Assembly: GCA_002478145.1 (NCBI GenBank)
Contig: DLMI01000191.1
Location: 1-14,554 of the forward strand
Length of the DNA stretch: 14,554 nucleotides
From: Acidobacteria bacterium UBA7540
GTDB lineage: Bacteria > Acidobacteriota > Terriglobia > UBA7540
Reading direction: 5' to 3'
This document shows, one piece after another, positions 7,892 through 14,554 of the stretch. Position numbers and translations under genes: made by a program. Every line of letters starts with the position of its first letter. The first letter of the stretch is position 1. The notes under the pieces were generated by a model. It saw only the letters and a list, made by a program, of their open reading frames with translations. It searched no databases and was not told the DNA's origin.

Positions 7892-9018
7892 GATTTGACC
7901 TTGATTTTGGCCTTTGCGGGAAGACCGTAGCCTCCGCCGAGGATTATGGTCTCACCCTCTTGCGCCCCGGAGAGCAGCTCGACGCGGTCCTTTGTTTCGA
8001 GCCCCAGTTTCACCGGAACCGCCTCCGCTTTTTCGCCCTGCACGCGGTAAATCTCCGGGTTTCCATCCTGGTCACGGTATACTGCCTCGAGGGGGGCTAC
8101 CAGCGCGTTGCGATGCGTTTCGAGCGGCACCTGAGCGGTGAGAAACATTCCCAGCCGCAGCAGTCCTGTGCCATTGGCGATTCGGATTCGGACTAGCCCC
8201 ACGTTGGTGGCGGGATCAACGGCGGGAGAGATCGCCACGACGTGACTCTGAAATGTCTTGCCCGGAAAAGCCTCGGTGGAGATTTGGAGCGCCTGCCCCA
8301 CGCGGATCTTGTCGAGGTAAAGGGCGGACACATTGCCGAACAGCTCCACCTCTGACGTGCTCGCCACTTCAAACACCGGCTGGGCAGCCGTGCCGTCCAC
8401 CTGCTCGCCCACACTCAGCAAGCGCTTGACAATCATTCCCGTGAGGGGGGAGCGCACTTCCGTCCGCGAGAGGTTCAGCCGGGCTAGCGATAGTGCGGCT
8501 TCTGCCTGGCTCAGGGCAGCTTTGTTGACGCTGGCCTGCGTGCGGGCATCCTCGAGGTCTTTCCGCGCGGCAATGCCCCGCTCGATCAGACTCTCATTGC
8601 GTTGCAGGTTCAGACGTGAATTTTCCAGGTTCGCCTTGGCCTGATCCACCGTCGCCTGGGCCTGCTGAACCTGGTCGCGGAAAGGCCGATCATCGATTTT
8701 CGCCAGCACTTGGCCCTCGCGGACGTGATCACCTTCTGCAACCATCATCCGGGCGACACGGCCGGGAACGAGCGTGCTGACGCGAACGTCTTGATTCGGC
8801 AGCGCGGAAACGGTCCCACTGACCGAAAGAGTTGATTGAATGTCAGCGCGCCCCACGCGCGTGACAGTCACTTCCGCTACGATGTTTGCTGTACCCTCTT
8901 CGGTGTCCTCACCCTCACCGCCCGAGGTTTTTTTCGAGCATGAAGGCAAGAGCAATAGAGCGAGCGCCAAGGCCAGAAAACACCAACTGATAAGTCCGGG
9001 AGTTTTTTGGAAACGCAT
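7888..9018 (-). CDS. RND periplasmic adaptor (membrane fusion protein), lipoprotein
   Basis: This protein links the permease to the outer-membrane channel. The 376-aa length is typical. The N terminus is a lipoprotein signal: hydrophobic LALALALLLL, then lipobox LPSC with Cys27. An acidic linker (GGEGEDTEEG) follows. The lipoyl half-motifs are at about 75-112 (VPGRVARMMVAEGDHVREGQVLAKID) and 188-222 (RSPLTGMIVKRLLSVGEQV, split only by length). They flank a coiled-coil hairpin at 113-187 rich in Ala, Gln, Leu and Asn heptads. Beta-barrel and membrane-proximal domains complete the chain to VELLSGAQEGETIILGGG. The ATG directly abuts the TAA of the outer-membrane gene, with GGAGG and GGTGG inside that gene's last codons. 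Its TGA overlaps the permease ATG. Specificity is unknown. Confidence 0.95.
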   Translation of the reverse strand: MRFQKTPGLISWCFLALALALLLLPSCSKKTSGGEGEDTEEGTANIVAEVTVTRVGRADIQSTLSVSGTVSALPNQDVRVSTLVPGRVARMMVAEGDHVREGQVLAKIDDRPFRDQVQQAQATVDQAKANLENSRLNLQRNESLIERGIAARKDLEDARTQASVNKAALSQAEAALSLARLNLSRTEVRSPLTGMIVKRLLSVGEQVDGTAAQPVFEVASTSEVELFGNVSALYLDKIRVGQALQISTEAFPGKTFQSHVVAISPAVDPATNVGLVRIRIANGTGLLRLGMFLTAQVPLETHRNALVAPLEAVYRDQDGNPEIYRVQGEKAEAVPVKLGLETKDRVELLSGAQEGETIILGGGYGLPAKAKIKVKS

Positions 9019-10233
9019 TTAGTCCACCGGTCCTCCCACCGTTTCTTCCAAGCCGGCGTAAAAGCCCTGTAATTCCTCGAGGCTCTGGAGATAACTACTC
9101 TCCACGCTCTGCACGGCCTGCTGGGCCTGGATTGCCGTCAAGATGCTGGTCTTTCCGGCCCGGTAGCTTTCCTCAGCCATGCTCTCGAGTTGACGGGCCA
9201 CGGGGAGCAGCCTGTCGCGGTAGAGTTGAACTTGCGTGCGTTGGGCTTCGAGGTCGTAGAAGCCGGCTTCCACGCGGGCGGAAACGGAGCGCTCGGTGGC
9301 TGCGGTTTCGGCCTCCAAGACGCGCTCATTCGCCAATGATTGCGCGATTTCCCCTTGGTTGCGAGTAAAGAGCGGAAGAGCAATGGAAATCTGGCCGCGT
9401 GGCCCATAACGGAAATCGTGTGGCGAGTTAAAATCGACCCCGGCTTCCAAGTCAAGGTTGGGAATCCTCTCGGCCTTGAGCAGGGAGCGGCGGCTCTCCT
9501 CAACCTTTTTTTCGCCGCCCAGGTGTTGCAAGTCGGGGTTTGATTGGTAAGCGCGGCTGATGAGGTCTTGCAAGTGCGCCGTGGGCGTATTGTCCTCGAG
9601 AGTCCCTGCCAGATCCCAGGCTTTTGAGGCGGGTTCATTAAGGAGCGCGTTGAACTGGCTCATCGAGACCTTCTCGCGCTGCCGGGCGACCTGGAGGTCT
9701 GCTTCGGCGCGGGAAACTTCCAGGCTGGTTTGGATCACCTCGAGCTGTGCAACGTCTCCGGTCTTGAAGCGGTCCTCAGCAATCTGTGCCAGGCGCTTTG
9801 CAACTTCCACCACGCGCGCCAGCCTTTCAGACTCCGCGCGCGCGTGGGCTGCCGCGTAGTAAGCTTCGCGAGTGCTTCGTCGCACTTGGCGGGCCAGGGC
9901 GGCGATTTCGAGCTCGGTGAGCGCCCCTTCTTGTCTGGCGACGTCAATCCTTCGTCCACGTTTTCCGCCGATTTCCACTGGTTGGTCGAAAAAAAGGCCT
10001 TCGTGTGGCTCATCACGGAAAGTAGTGACGTTTGCGGAAGGATTGGGTCTTTGCCTGGCTATCTGGATTCCTGCCAGCGCCACAGCCCGCCGTCTGCGTG
10101 CCGCAGCGAGGTCGAGGTTTTGCTTGTCCGCAAGGTCGAGAGCTTCCTGGATCGGGAGCCGGAGTGGCTGTTGCCCCTGCACAGAGGTTATGCCGCCGAG
10201 CAGAATCAACACCAGCCCTGTCAGTTTCTTCAA
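9019..10233 (-). CDS. TolC-family outer-membrane efflux protein
   Basis: This is the outer-membrane/periplasmic tunnel of the tripartite pump. It has 404 aa, somewhat shorter than E. coli TolC. The signal peptide is at 1-21 (MKKLTGLVLILLGGITSVQG). Two OEP repeats follow, each dominated by long amphipathic helices: the first with RRRRAVALAGIQIARQRPNP, and the second with a LANERVLEAETAATERSVSA helix and a terminal SMAEESYRAGKTSILTAIQA helix. The start is TTG at 10233-10231, supported by AAGGAGG at 10240-10246 with a 6-nt spacer. No better ATG is in frame nearby. The RBS overlaps the TAA of the upstream beta-propeller gene (11-nt gap), indicating one message. The next gene begins immediately after its stop. 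Confidence 0.94.
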   Translation of the reverse strand: MKKLTGLVLILLGGITSVQGQQPLRLPIQEALDLADKQNLDLAAARRRRAVALAGIQIARQRPNPSANVTTFRDEPHEGLFFDQPVEIGGKRGRRIDVARQEGALTELEIAALARQVRRSTREAYYAAAHARAESERLARVVEVAKRLAQIAEDRFKTGDVAQLEVIQTSLEVSRAEADLQVARQREKVSMSQFNALLNEPASKAWDLAGTLEDNTPTAHLQDLISRAYQSNPDLQHLGGEKKVEESRRSLLKAERIPNLDLEAGVDFNSPHDFRYGPRGQISIALPLFTRNQGEIAQSLANERVLEAETAATERSVSARVEAGFYDLEAQRTQVQLYRDRLLPVARQLESMAEESYRAGKTSILTAIQAQQAVQSVESSYLQSLEELQGFYAGLEETVGGPVD

Positions 10234-10239
10234 GCGGTT

Positions 10240-10246
10240 CCTCCTT
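10240..10246 (-). promoter_or_regulatory. Strong RBS deciding the TTG start of the TolC-family gene
   Basis: TAAGGAGG on the minus strand merges the stop codon of the beta-propeller gene (TAA, 10247-10245) with a full AAGGAGG Shine-Dalgarno. Six bases later comes the TTG start. A strong RBS paired with a weak start codon may tune the ratio of the two products (inference). Confidence 0.8.
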
Positions 10247-11288
10247 ACTTGCCGACCACCAGGATGACGAAGGAGCCGGGTTTTGCGCGCGGCCTCCGCT
10301 CGCCCTGGGCCGGGGGCTCGAAGTCGGCCGCCGCCAGGAAGATGTTGTGCGTTTTCATGTCGAGCGCCATGGTGCGCGCGCTGCGTTTCGTCGGAACGTT
10401 TTCCACCACCGAGAACTTATCCGGCGAATCTTCATGCACGACGGTGAGAATTCCTTCGCCGGTGGAGGCAAAGGCATAGTTCGTTTCGGGATCGAAACGG
10501 TTGGCGTCCACGCCCTGGCCGATGGCCGGTGTAGCGATGACCTTCCCGGTATCCGCATCCACGACAGCCATCATTTTATTGCCGCATCCGGCAAAGAGGC
10601 GGCGGTCCTTAAGATCCATCGCCAGACCGGAGGGCTCCTCGCAGGGGGCCATCGGCCAGCGGTTCAGCACGGTCAACTTCTGCGCGTCGAACTGGACGAG
10701 CTCGGACTTGTCCTCGATGTTCACGTAGATGCTGCCCTTGCCGTCCGCAACCGCAAATTCCGGCTTGCCGGCCAGCTCGAGCGTGCCGGCGACGGTACCA
10801 TCGGCGGCATTGATAGCGGTGGCGTCGTGGCTACGCCCGTTCATCGTGAAGACGCGCTTCGTAACGCCGTCGTAAACGATAGCATCGGGGTTGGTTCCGG
10901 CGTTCACCGTGCCGATGGCCTTCAGCGTCTTCAGGTCGAAGATCGTCACGGTATTGGCGCGGCCGTTGCTCGTGAAGCCGCGGCCCAACTCTGGAGCCAG
11001 CGCGATGCCGTGCACGCCTTGGGTGTCAGGAATATCACCCACGATGGCATGGGTGTCAATGTCCATGACCTGGACGTGAGTCCCGTGTGAAATGTAGAGG
11101 CGGCGCGCCTCGCTATCGACAGTGAGATAGTCCCAAAAGCCCTCGCCGCCCACGGGAACGGATTTAATGACGTGATAGCCGGACGGGCCTGCTGCTTGGC
11201 CAGCCGCGCCTGAGAATGTTCCTGTAAAGAGGACTGCTGCCAGTGCAAGCACGCCGGTGCTTGCGAGAAGCGTAATCGTCTTGCGCAT
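10245..11288 (-). CDS. Secreted YncE-like beta-propeller (YVTN family)
   Basis: This is a predicted periplasmic seven-bladed propeller of unknown activity. It has 347 aa. A signal peptide spans about 1-30 (MRKTITLLASTGVLALAAVL, then GTFSGAAGQA). Blade signatures recur: RRLYISHGTHVQVMDIDTH, RGFTSNGRANTVTIFDLKT, VFTMNGRSHDATAINAADG, SIYVNIEDKSELVQFDAQ, RLFAGCGNKMMAVVDADTG and YAFASTGEGILTVVHEDSP. Cys216 (APCEEPSG) and Cys235 (FAGCGNK), on neighbouring strands, could form a disulfide. The ATG at 11288 follows GGAGG at 11298-11302 by 9 nt. It is the first gene of the efflux operon, 11 nt ahead of the TolC-family gene. Family members bind small ligands or DNA or are of unknown role, so a sensing or scaffold function for the pump is only a guess. 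Confidence 0.9.
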   Translation of the reverse strand: MRKTITLLASTGVLALAAVLFTGTFSGAAGQAAGPSGYHVIKSVPVGGEGFWDYLTVDSEARRLYISHGTHVQVMDIDTHAIVGDIPDTQGVHGIALAPELGRGFTSNGRANTVTIFDLKTLKAIGTVNAGTNPDAIVYDGVTKRVFTMNGRSHDATAINAADGTVAGTLELAGKPEFAVADGKGSIYVNIEDKSELVQFDAQKLTVLNRWPMAPCEEPSGLAMDLKDRRLFAGCGNKMMAVVDADTGKVIATPAIGQGVDANRFDPETNYAFASTGEGILTVVHEDSPDKFSVVENVPTKRSARTMALDMKTHNIFLAAADFEPPAQGERRPRAKPGSFVILVVGK

Positions 11289-11323
11289 GATGATAGACCT
11301 CCCTTTCTTGTCAAGGCTTCGCT

Positions 11324-11374
11324 AGGTGCTGTTCGAGCCCGCTTGCAATGTACAGCACCTTATTCATGTAAGGT
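11324..11374. promoter_or_regulatory. Two overlapping inverted repeats ahead of the efflux operon
   Basis: AGGTGCTGT (11324-11332) is exactly inverted by ACAGCACCT (11352-11360) across 19 bp. Overlapping it, ACCTTA (11357-11362) is inverted by TAAGGT (11369-11374) across 6 bp. They lie 36-86 bp upstream of the beta-propeller ATG, where an operator would be expected. I could not place a convincing -35/-10 pair, and no regulator gene is adjacent. Alternatively they form a leader hairpin. Confidence 0.35.
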
Positions 11375-11487
11375 ACGCTGAGATTCTGAAAATAACCTGA
11401 AAGCCGAACCGGACCGTCTCCGCTCGACCGGTACGATGTTCATTGAATGCTAGCCGGATCGGAAGGAGCAATCTATCATCGAACGGT

Positions 11488-11507
11488 AACCAGTGTCATA
11501 ACTGGTT
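11488..11507. terminator. Stem-loop after murJ, possible weak terminator
   Basis: AACCAGT and ACTGGTT form a 7-bp perfect stem with a 6-nt loop, 30 bp beyond the murJ stop. No T-tract follows on the minus strand, so factor-independent termination is doubtful. An operator for the downstream operon is an alternative. Confidence 0.25.
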
Positions 11508-11536
11508 GTCTCATCGAAAGCGTCCACTCCAGCCCT

Positions 11537-13096
11537 TCACCTTACTGCCAGTCTCTTAAAGTAGTCCCCGAATTCTTTCACCCTAAGCAGCTTCGCGAGG
11601 ATCGCGATCAGAACCAAACCTACTGAGCTAACGCTCACCAGGACGACAAGGGCTTGTTGAGTTGTTTGCCAGCCAAGATGAGATGCGAACCAATTACTCA
11701 GCCCGAAGCAAGCGACGCCTGCGAGCGCAGAGGCCACGCACATCTTTAGAAAGAAGATCACGAGCGCGTGAGCCTCGGCATTGCGGATGCGGCGATTCCA
11801 GAGCAGAAACAGAATCACCGTGTAGGCGACGATGCCGAGGGAACTCGCCAAGGCAAGCCCGAGGTGTTGAAAGTGGCGGACCAACCACCAGTAAAGGGGA
11901 AGACTGAGAAAAGTGAGCCCGGTTCCCACCACGGCCGGCGTAATCGTGTCGCGCGCTGCGTAGAAAGCGCGGGCGAGAATATTCTGAAGCGCCCAGGCAA
12001 ACATGCCGATGGAGAAGACCCGGAGAGTTGCGGAGGTGGCTTGGAAATCCGGTCCGTGCAGACGAGTGTGGGAGAAGACGAAGTACACGAGGGGAGTGCT
12101 CTGGGCGATGGTCAAGGCTGAAATTGGAACCAGCAGGAGAAGCAACCCTTTCATGGTGGCGTTAAGGGTGCGGTTGAGTTCCTCAAGTTTCCCCTCCGAA
12201 TAGAGCTGTGCCATGAACGGAAACGATGCCACCCCTACTGACATGCCGACAACGCCCAGGGGAACCCGCATCAGGGTTTTCGCGTAGGTCAGCCAAGTGA
12301 TGGACGCCGGGACCAGATAAGAGCCGAACCAGCGGATAATCCAGTCATCCGTGGCGCTGAGCGAGAGCGCGAGCATAATAGGGATGGAGAGCTTGATGAA
12401 CCAGCGGAATCCAGGGTGCCGGATGTCCAGGTTGGGCGTGAAACGTGCTCCGGCCCGGTGCGCTCCGTAAATCTGCAAGAGGAGGTTCCCACACAACGCG
12501 CCACCCAGCACCCCCACCGCAAAACCTGTGATGCCGATACGCGACGAAAGCAACACTCCCCCAGAAATGACCCCGAGGTTGTAGACCACCCCGGAAAGGG
12601 ACGGGATGATGAATTGCGCCTTGGCCCACTGGACTGCGGTCAGAATACTTCCGAGGCAGAAAAAAATCTGTGCGGGCAGCATAAGCCGGGTCAAGAAAAC
12701 GGCCCGCGCCTTGGCCGCGGGGGCGAACCCTGGGGCGATTGCCCCAACGAGTTGCGGAGCGTAGACCTCACCGATCCCGACCAAGGCCACGAGCGCCAGG
12801 CCCATCACCGTGACGACGGTCGAGAATGCGTACCAGCCCTCGTCCTCCTGCTTTTCTGCCAGGTAGTGTGAGAAGACGGGGATGAAGGTTACACTCAGAG
12901 CGCCAGCGGCAACCAGATAATTCAGAAAGTCCGGCAAGGTGAAGGCAGCGTAGTAGGTGTCCGTGATGGAGTTCGAACCAATTTGGTGGGCCACCGTCCA
13001 CTCACGAAGAAAACCCAACAGGCGGCTCAGCAACATTCCCCCCATCACGATTCCGGAGGCTTTGGCAATTCGGCCCGTGACATTCGAAGAGGGCAT
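11537..13096 (-). CDS. murJ: Lipid II flippase MurJ
   Basis: This inner-membrane MATE/MVF-type flippase moves lipid II outward for peptidoglycan synthesis. The product is 519 aa with about 14 hydrophobic segments, the usual size. The N-terminal signature ASGIVMGGMLLSRLLGFLRE contains Arg25 and Arg31, which align with the essential cavity arginines Arg18/Arg24 of E. coli MurJ. Asp46 matches Asp39. The segment LPDFLNYLVAAGALSVTFIP replaces the familiar NLLRRxFAEGA motif, so the Arg52-equivalent is not seen at the expected place; I believe this variant occurs in other phyla too. The frame stays open upstream to 13324, but those 76 residues are Pro/Arg/Trp-rich, overlap the neighbouring gene and look non-native. 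The ATG at 13096 is preceded only by a weak GGTGGG about 12 nt away. Confidence 0.93.
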   Translation of the reverse strand: MPSSNVTGRIAKASGIVMGGMLLSRLLGFLREWTVAHQIGSNSITDTYYAAFTLPDFLNYLVAAGALSVTFIPVFSHYLAEKQEDEGWYAFSTVVTVMGLALVALVGIGEVYAPQLVGAIAPGFAPAAKARAVFLTRLMLPAQIFFCLGSILTAVQWAKAQFIIPSLSGVVYNLGVISGGVLLSSRIGITGFAVGVLGGALCGNLLLQIYGAHRAGARFTPNLDIRHPGFRWFIKLSIPIMLALSLSATDDWIIRWFGSYLVPASITWLTYAKTLMRVPLGVVGMSVGVASFPFMAQLYSEGKLEELNRTLNATMKGLLLLLVPISALTIAQSTPLVYFVFSHTRLHGPDFQATSATLRVFSIGMFAWALQNILARAFYAARDTITPAVVGTGLTFLSLPLYWWLVRHFQHLGLALASSLGIVAYTVILFLLWNRRIRNAEAHALVIFFLKMCVASALAGVACFGLSNWFASHLGWQTTQQALVVLVSVSSVGLVLIAILAKLLRVKEFGDYFKRLAVR

Positions 13097-13155
13097 TTGG
13101 AAAGGTGTCCCACCCTTCTTGAGAGCTTGAAATCGGCAATTCCAGCCATGGCGCC

Positions 13156-13197
13156 GACTCGCAGGCCTGCGAGTCCCAAGACCGCTAGCTCTTGGGA
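13156..13197. terminator. Paired hairpins at the end of the zinc-ribbon gene
   Basis: TCCCAAGA (13174-13181) and TCTTGGGA (13190-13197) form an 8-bp stem whose 8-nt loop contains the TAG stop of the zinc-ribbon gene. Directly beyond lies a perfect 20-bp palindrome with arms GACTCGCAGG/CCTGCGAGTC (13156-13175), overlapping the first stem by two bases. No T-run follows, so this is not a standard intrinsic terminator. It may attenuate readthrough into murJ, whose ATG is 60 bp further on, or stabilise mRNA. Confidence 0.4.
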
Positions 13198-14468
13198 TAG
13201 GGGAAGCGGTTGCGGCACTTCCTACAGCGGGCCATCCTTGGGCGCAACAGGATTCGTTCCAGGATGGTGCGCCGAGAACGGCGGTATTCCATGCTGCCGC
13301 AAACCGGACAGGGGCGCAATTCATGGTTTGAGTAATCTACGATGGCTACTTGCTGGGTAACTTTGGGCTGGGAGCTCTCTCCGGCCGTTCTTGAAGTCCT
13401 TCCTTCCTCCCCAACGTGGCTTACGGTTGCCGCCTCCTTCCCCGATTTCACTGAGTCAGGGGGTTTGTCATGATGTCCGGGATAAGGGAAGCGCGCCCCG
13501 CACTTCTCGCAGTGGGCCATGGCTGGGCGCAACAGGAGTCGCTCCAGGGTGGTCCGCCTGGACCGGTGGTATTTGCTGCTGCCGCAATCCGGGCAGCGGC
13601 GCAATCCATGGTTCGAGTAATCTACGACAGTCACTTGCTGGGTAACTTTCGGCTGGGAGCTCTCTTCGGCCATCTTTGGAGCCCTCCTCTCCTCCGCAGG
13701 GCGGGGTACAGTTGCCCCGGGCTCCGCCACTTTCAATGGCTCAGGATGTTCCTCGTGATGCCCAGGATAGGGGAAGCGCAACCCGCACTTCTCGCAGCGG
13801 GCCATCCGTGGGCGCAACAGGAGGTGTTCCAGGGTGGTGCGCCGGGTACGGTGGTATGCCGTGCTGCCGCAAGTCGGACAGCGGTGCAATCCACGGTTCG
13901 ACGAATCCGCGCCAGCGACTTGCTTGGTAACTTTCGGCTGGGTGTTATCTTCGGCCATTCTTGGAGCCCTTTTCTCCGCCGCAGAGCAGGGTACAGTTGC
14001 CAACGGCTCCCTCAATTTTATCAAACCAGATGATCTATCACGATGCCCGGGATACGGGAAGCGCACCCCGCACCTCTCGCAGCGAGCCATCCGTGGGCGC
14101 GACAGGATCCGTTCCAGGGTGGTGCGGTGGGTACGGTGGTATGCCGTGCTGCCGCAAGCCGGACAACGACGCAAACCTCGCTCCGAGGAATCTGCCGCGG
14201 TAACCTGCTTGGTAACTTTCGGCTCGAGGTTCTCTTCGGCCGTTCTTAAAGCCCCTCTCTCCTCCGCGAAGGGGGGTGCGCTTACCGGCCCCTTCCCCAA
14301 TTGTGATGAGTAAGGGGGTTTTCCATTATGTCTGGGTATAAAGCGTGGCGCGCGACACCGCGCGCACTCGTGCAGTCGATACCCAAAAGCCCACACGAGT
14401 TTGTACATGAGTCCGTGCCTGACCGGATCTATTTTCGCGTCGCCGCATCTTGGGCATGGTGAAGTCAT
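13185..14468 (-). CDS. Tandem zinc-ribbon protein (five CxxC...CxxC modules), function unknown
   Basis: This is a soluble 427-aa protein with no signal peptide or membrane helix. Its N-terminal module (1-47) has Cys5/Cys8 and Cys35/Cys38. Four units of exactly 95 aa then run to the last residue (48-142, 143-237, 238-332, 333-427). Each has a charged linker with (Q/E)PKVT(K/Q)QV, then CPxCGS, a basic helix-like segment (HRxxRTTLExxLLRP), MARCxxCxxRFPYP. Zinc ligands are C102/105/130/133, then +95, +190 and +285. This pattern resembles single zinc ribbons in short bacterial hypotheticals, but I know no function. The Arg-rich stretch between the cysteine pairs would suit nucleic-acid or protein binding (inference). 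The ATG at 14468 lacks a clear RBS; TGTTATGAA at 14484-14491 could be an extended -10. murJ starts 88 bp downstream. Confidence 0.88.
   Translation of the reverse strand: MTSPCPRCGDAKIDPVRHGLMYKLVWAFGYRLHECARCRAPRFIPRHNGKPPYSSQLGKGPVSAPPFAEERGALRTAEENLEPKVTKQVTAADSSERGLRRCPACGSTAYHRTHRTTLERILSRPRMARCERCGVRFPYPGHRDRSSGLIKLREPLATVPCSAAEKRAPRMAEDNTQPKVTKQVAGADSSNRGLHRCPTCGSTAYHRTRRTTLEHLLLRPRMARCEKCGLRFPYPGHHEEHPEPLKVAEPGATVPRPAEERRAPKMAEESSQPKVTQQVTVVDYSNHGLRRCPDCGSSKYHRSRRTTLERLLLRPAMAHCEKCGARFPYPGHHDKPPDSVKSGKEAATVSHVGEEGRTSRTAGESSQPKVTQQVAIVDYSNHELRPCPVCGSMEYRRSRRTILERILLRPRMARCRKCRNRFPYPKS
13188..14327 (-). repeat. Four 285-bp tandem units inside the zinc-ribbon gene
   Basis: Units are 14327-14043, 14042-13758, 13757-13473 and 13472-13188. 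The DNA itself is similar between units; CTGCCGC, for instance, recurs at 13294, 13579, 13864 and 14149, exactly 285 bp apart. No unit carries an indel. Linkers have diverged more than the ribbon cores, as expected for duplication followed by selection on the ribbon. Confidence 0.9.
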
Positions 14469-14554
14469 GACGAACGGCCGCGATTCATAACATTAACAGA
14501 CCTCAACGAACCCCGCAACCCTTCCGGCTGCGTGGCATAGCCCTGGTACATCGT

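Noticed and set aside
10032..11090. 352-aa frame opposite the beta-propeller and TolC-family genes
   Set aside because: It is antisense to two well-supported genes and crosses their junction; composition is typical of a shadow frame.
11309..11314. TTGACA on the minus strand as the -35 of the efflux operon
   Set aside because: The -10 would have to fall on the beta-propeller start codon, leaving no room for a leader or RBS.
13097..13324. 76-codon N-terminal extension of murJ
   Set aside because: It overlaps the end of the zinc-ribbon gene in another frame, reads as Pro/Arg/Trp-rich sequence without MurJ similarity, and the conserved MurJ start region begins right after the ATG at 13096.

Overview
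The window looks like a chromosomal stretch from a GC-rich, Gram-negative, free-living bacterium. An outer-membrane factor, a lipoprotein adaptor and a MurJ flippase together indicate a diderm cell. The style of the gene-free DNA suggests Acidobacteriota: strings of short degenerate words such as ACGGAC, GGATTCAGGATTC, GAAATTGGAAATT and GTCAGC. That placement rests on recalled familiarity with such genomes, not on a search. There is no tRNA, rRNA, CRISPR array, transposase or phage gene.

Layout. (1) 17-2490, minus strand: glycolytic pair gap then pgk. A good sigma70-type promoter (TTGACA-N17-TAAGAT) lies ahead of gap. The 278-bp spacer between the genes is full of ACGGAC arrays in both orientations. 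(2) 2491-3739: a divergent, essentially gene-free 1.25 kb holding 2.2 copies of an exact-period 257-bp tandem repeat (each with three 28-nt modules), TCAGC words and a GC hairpin block. (3) 3740-4597, plus strand: a probable exported protein of unknown function. (4) 4598-4855: a convergent spacer made almost wholly of five different word arrays. (5) 4856-11288, minus strand: a tightly coupled four-gene operon encoding a secreted YncE-like beta-propeller, a TolC-type outer-membrane factor (TTG start), a lipoprotein membrane-fusion adaptor and an RND permease of the drug/organic (HAE) type. (6) 11537-13096, minus strand: murJ, the lipid II flippase. (7) 13185-14468, minus strand: a protein with five zinc ribbons, the last four in exact 95-residue tandem units.

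How the genes work together. gap and pgk carry out consecutive steps of lower glycolysis/gluconeogenesis. The three RND genes would assemble one tripartite pump across the envelope, with the beta-propeller gene translated just ahead of them from the same message. MurJ supplies lipid II for peptidoglycan synthesis. The zinc-ribbon protein and the exported 285-aa protein have no assignable role.

Points most worth a second look: the 257-bp repeat with its internal modules; a 14-bp perfect palindrome sitting as an apparent clean insertion in two unrelated word arrays; word arrays that begin at or within a few bases of stop codons; and the exactly periodic multi-zinc-ribbon protein, whose stop codon lies in a hairpin loop.
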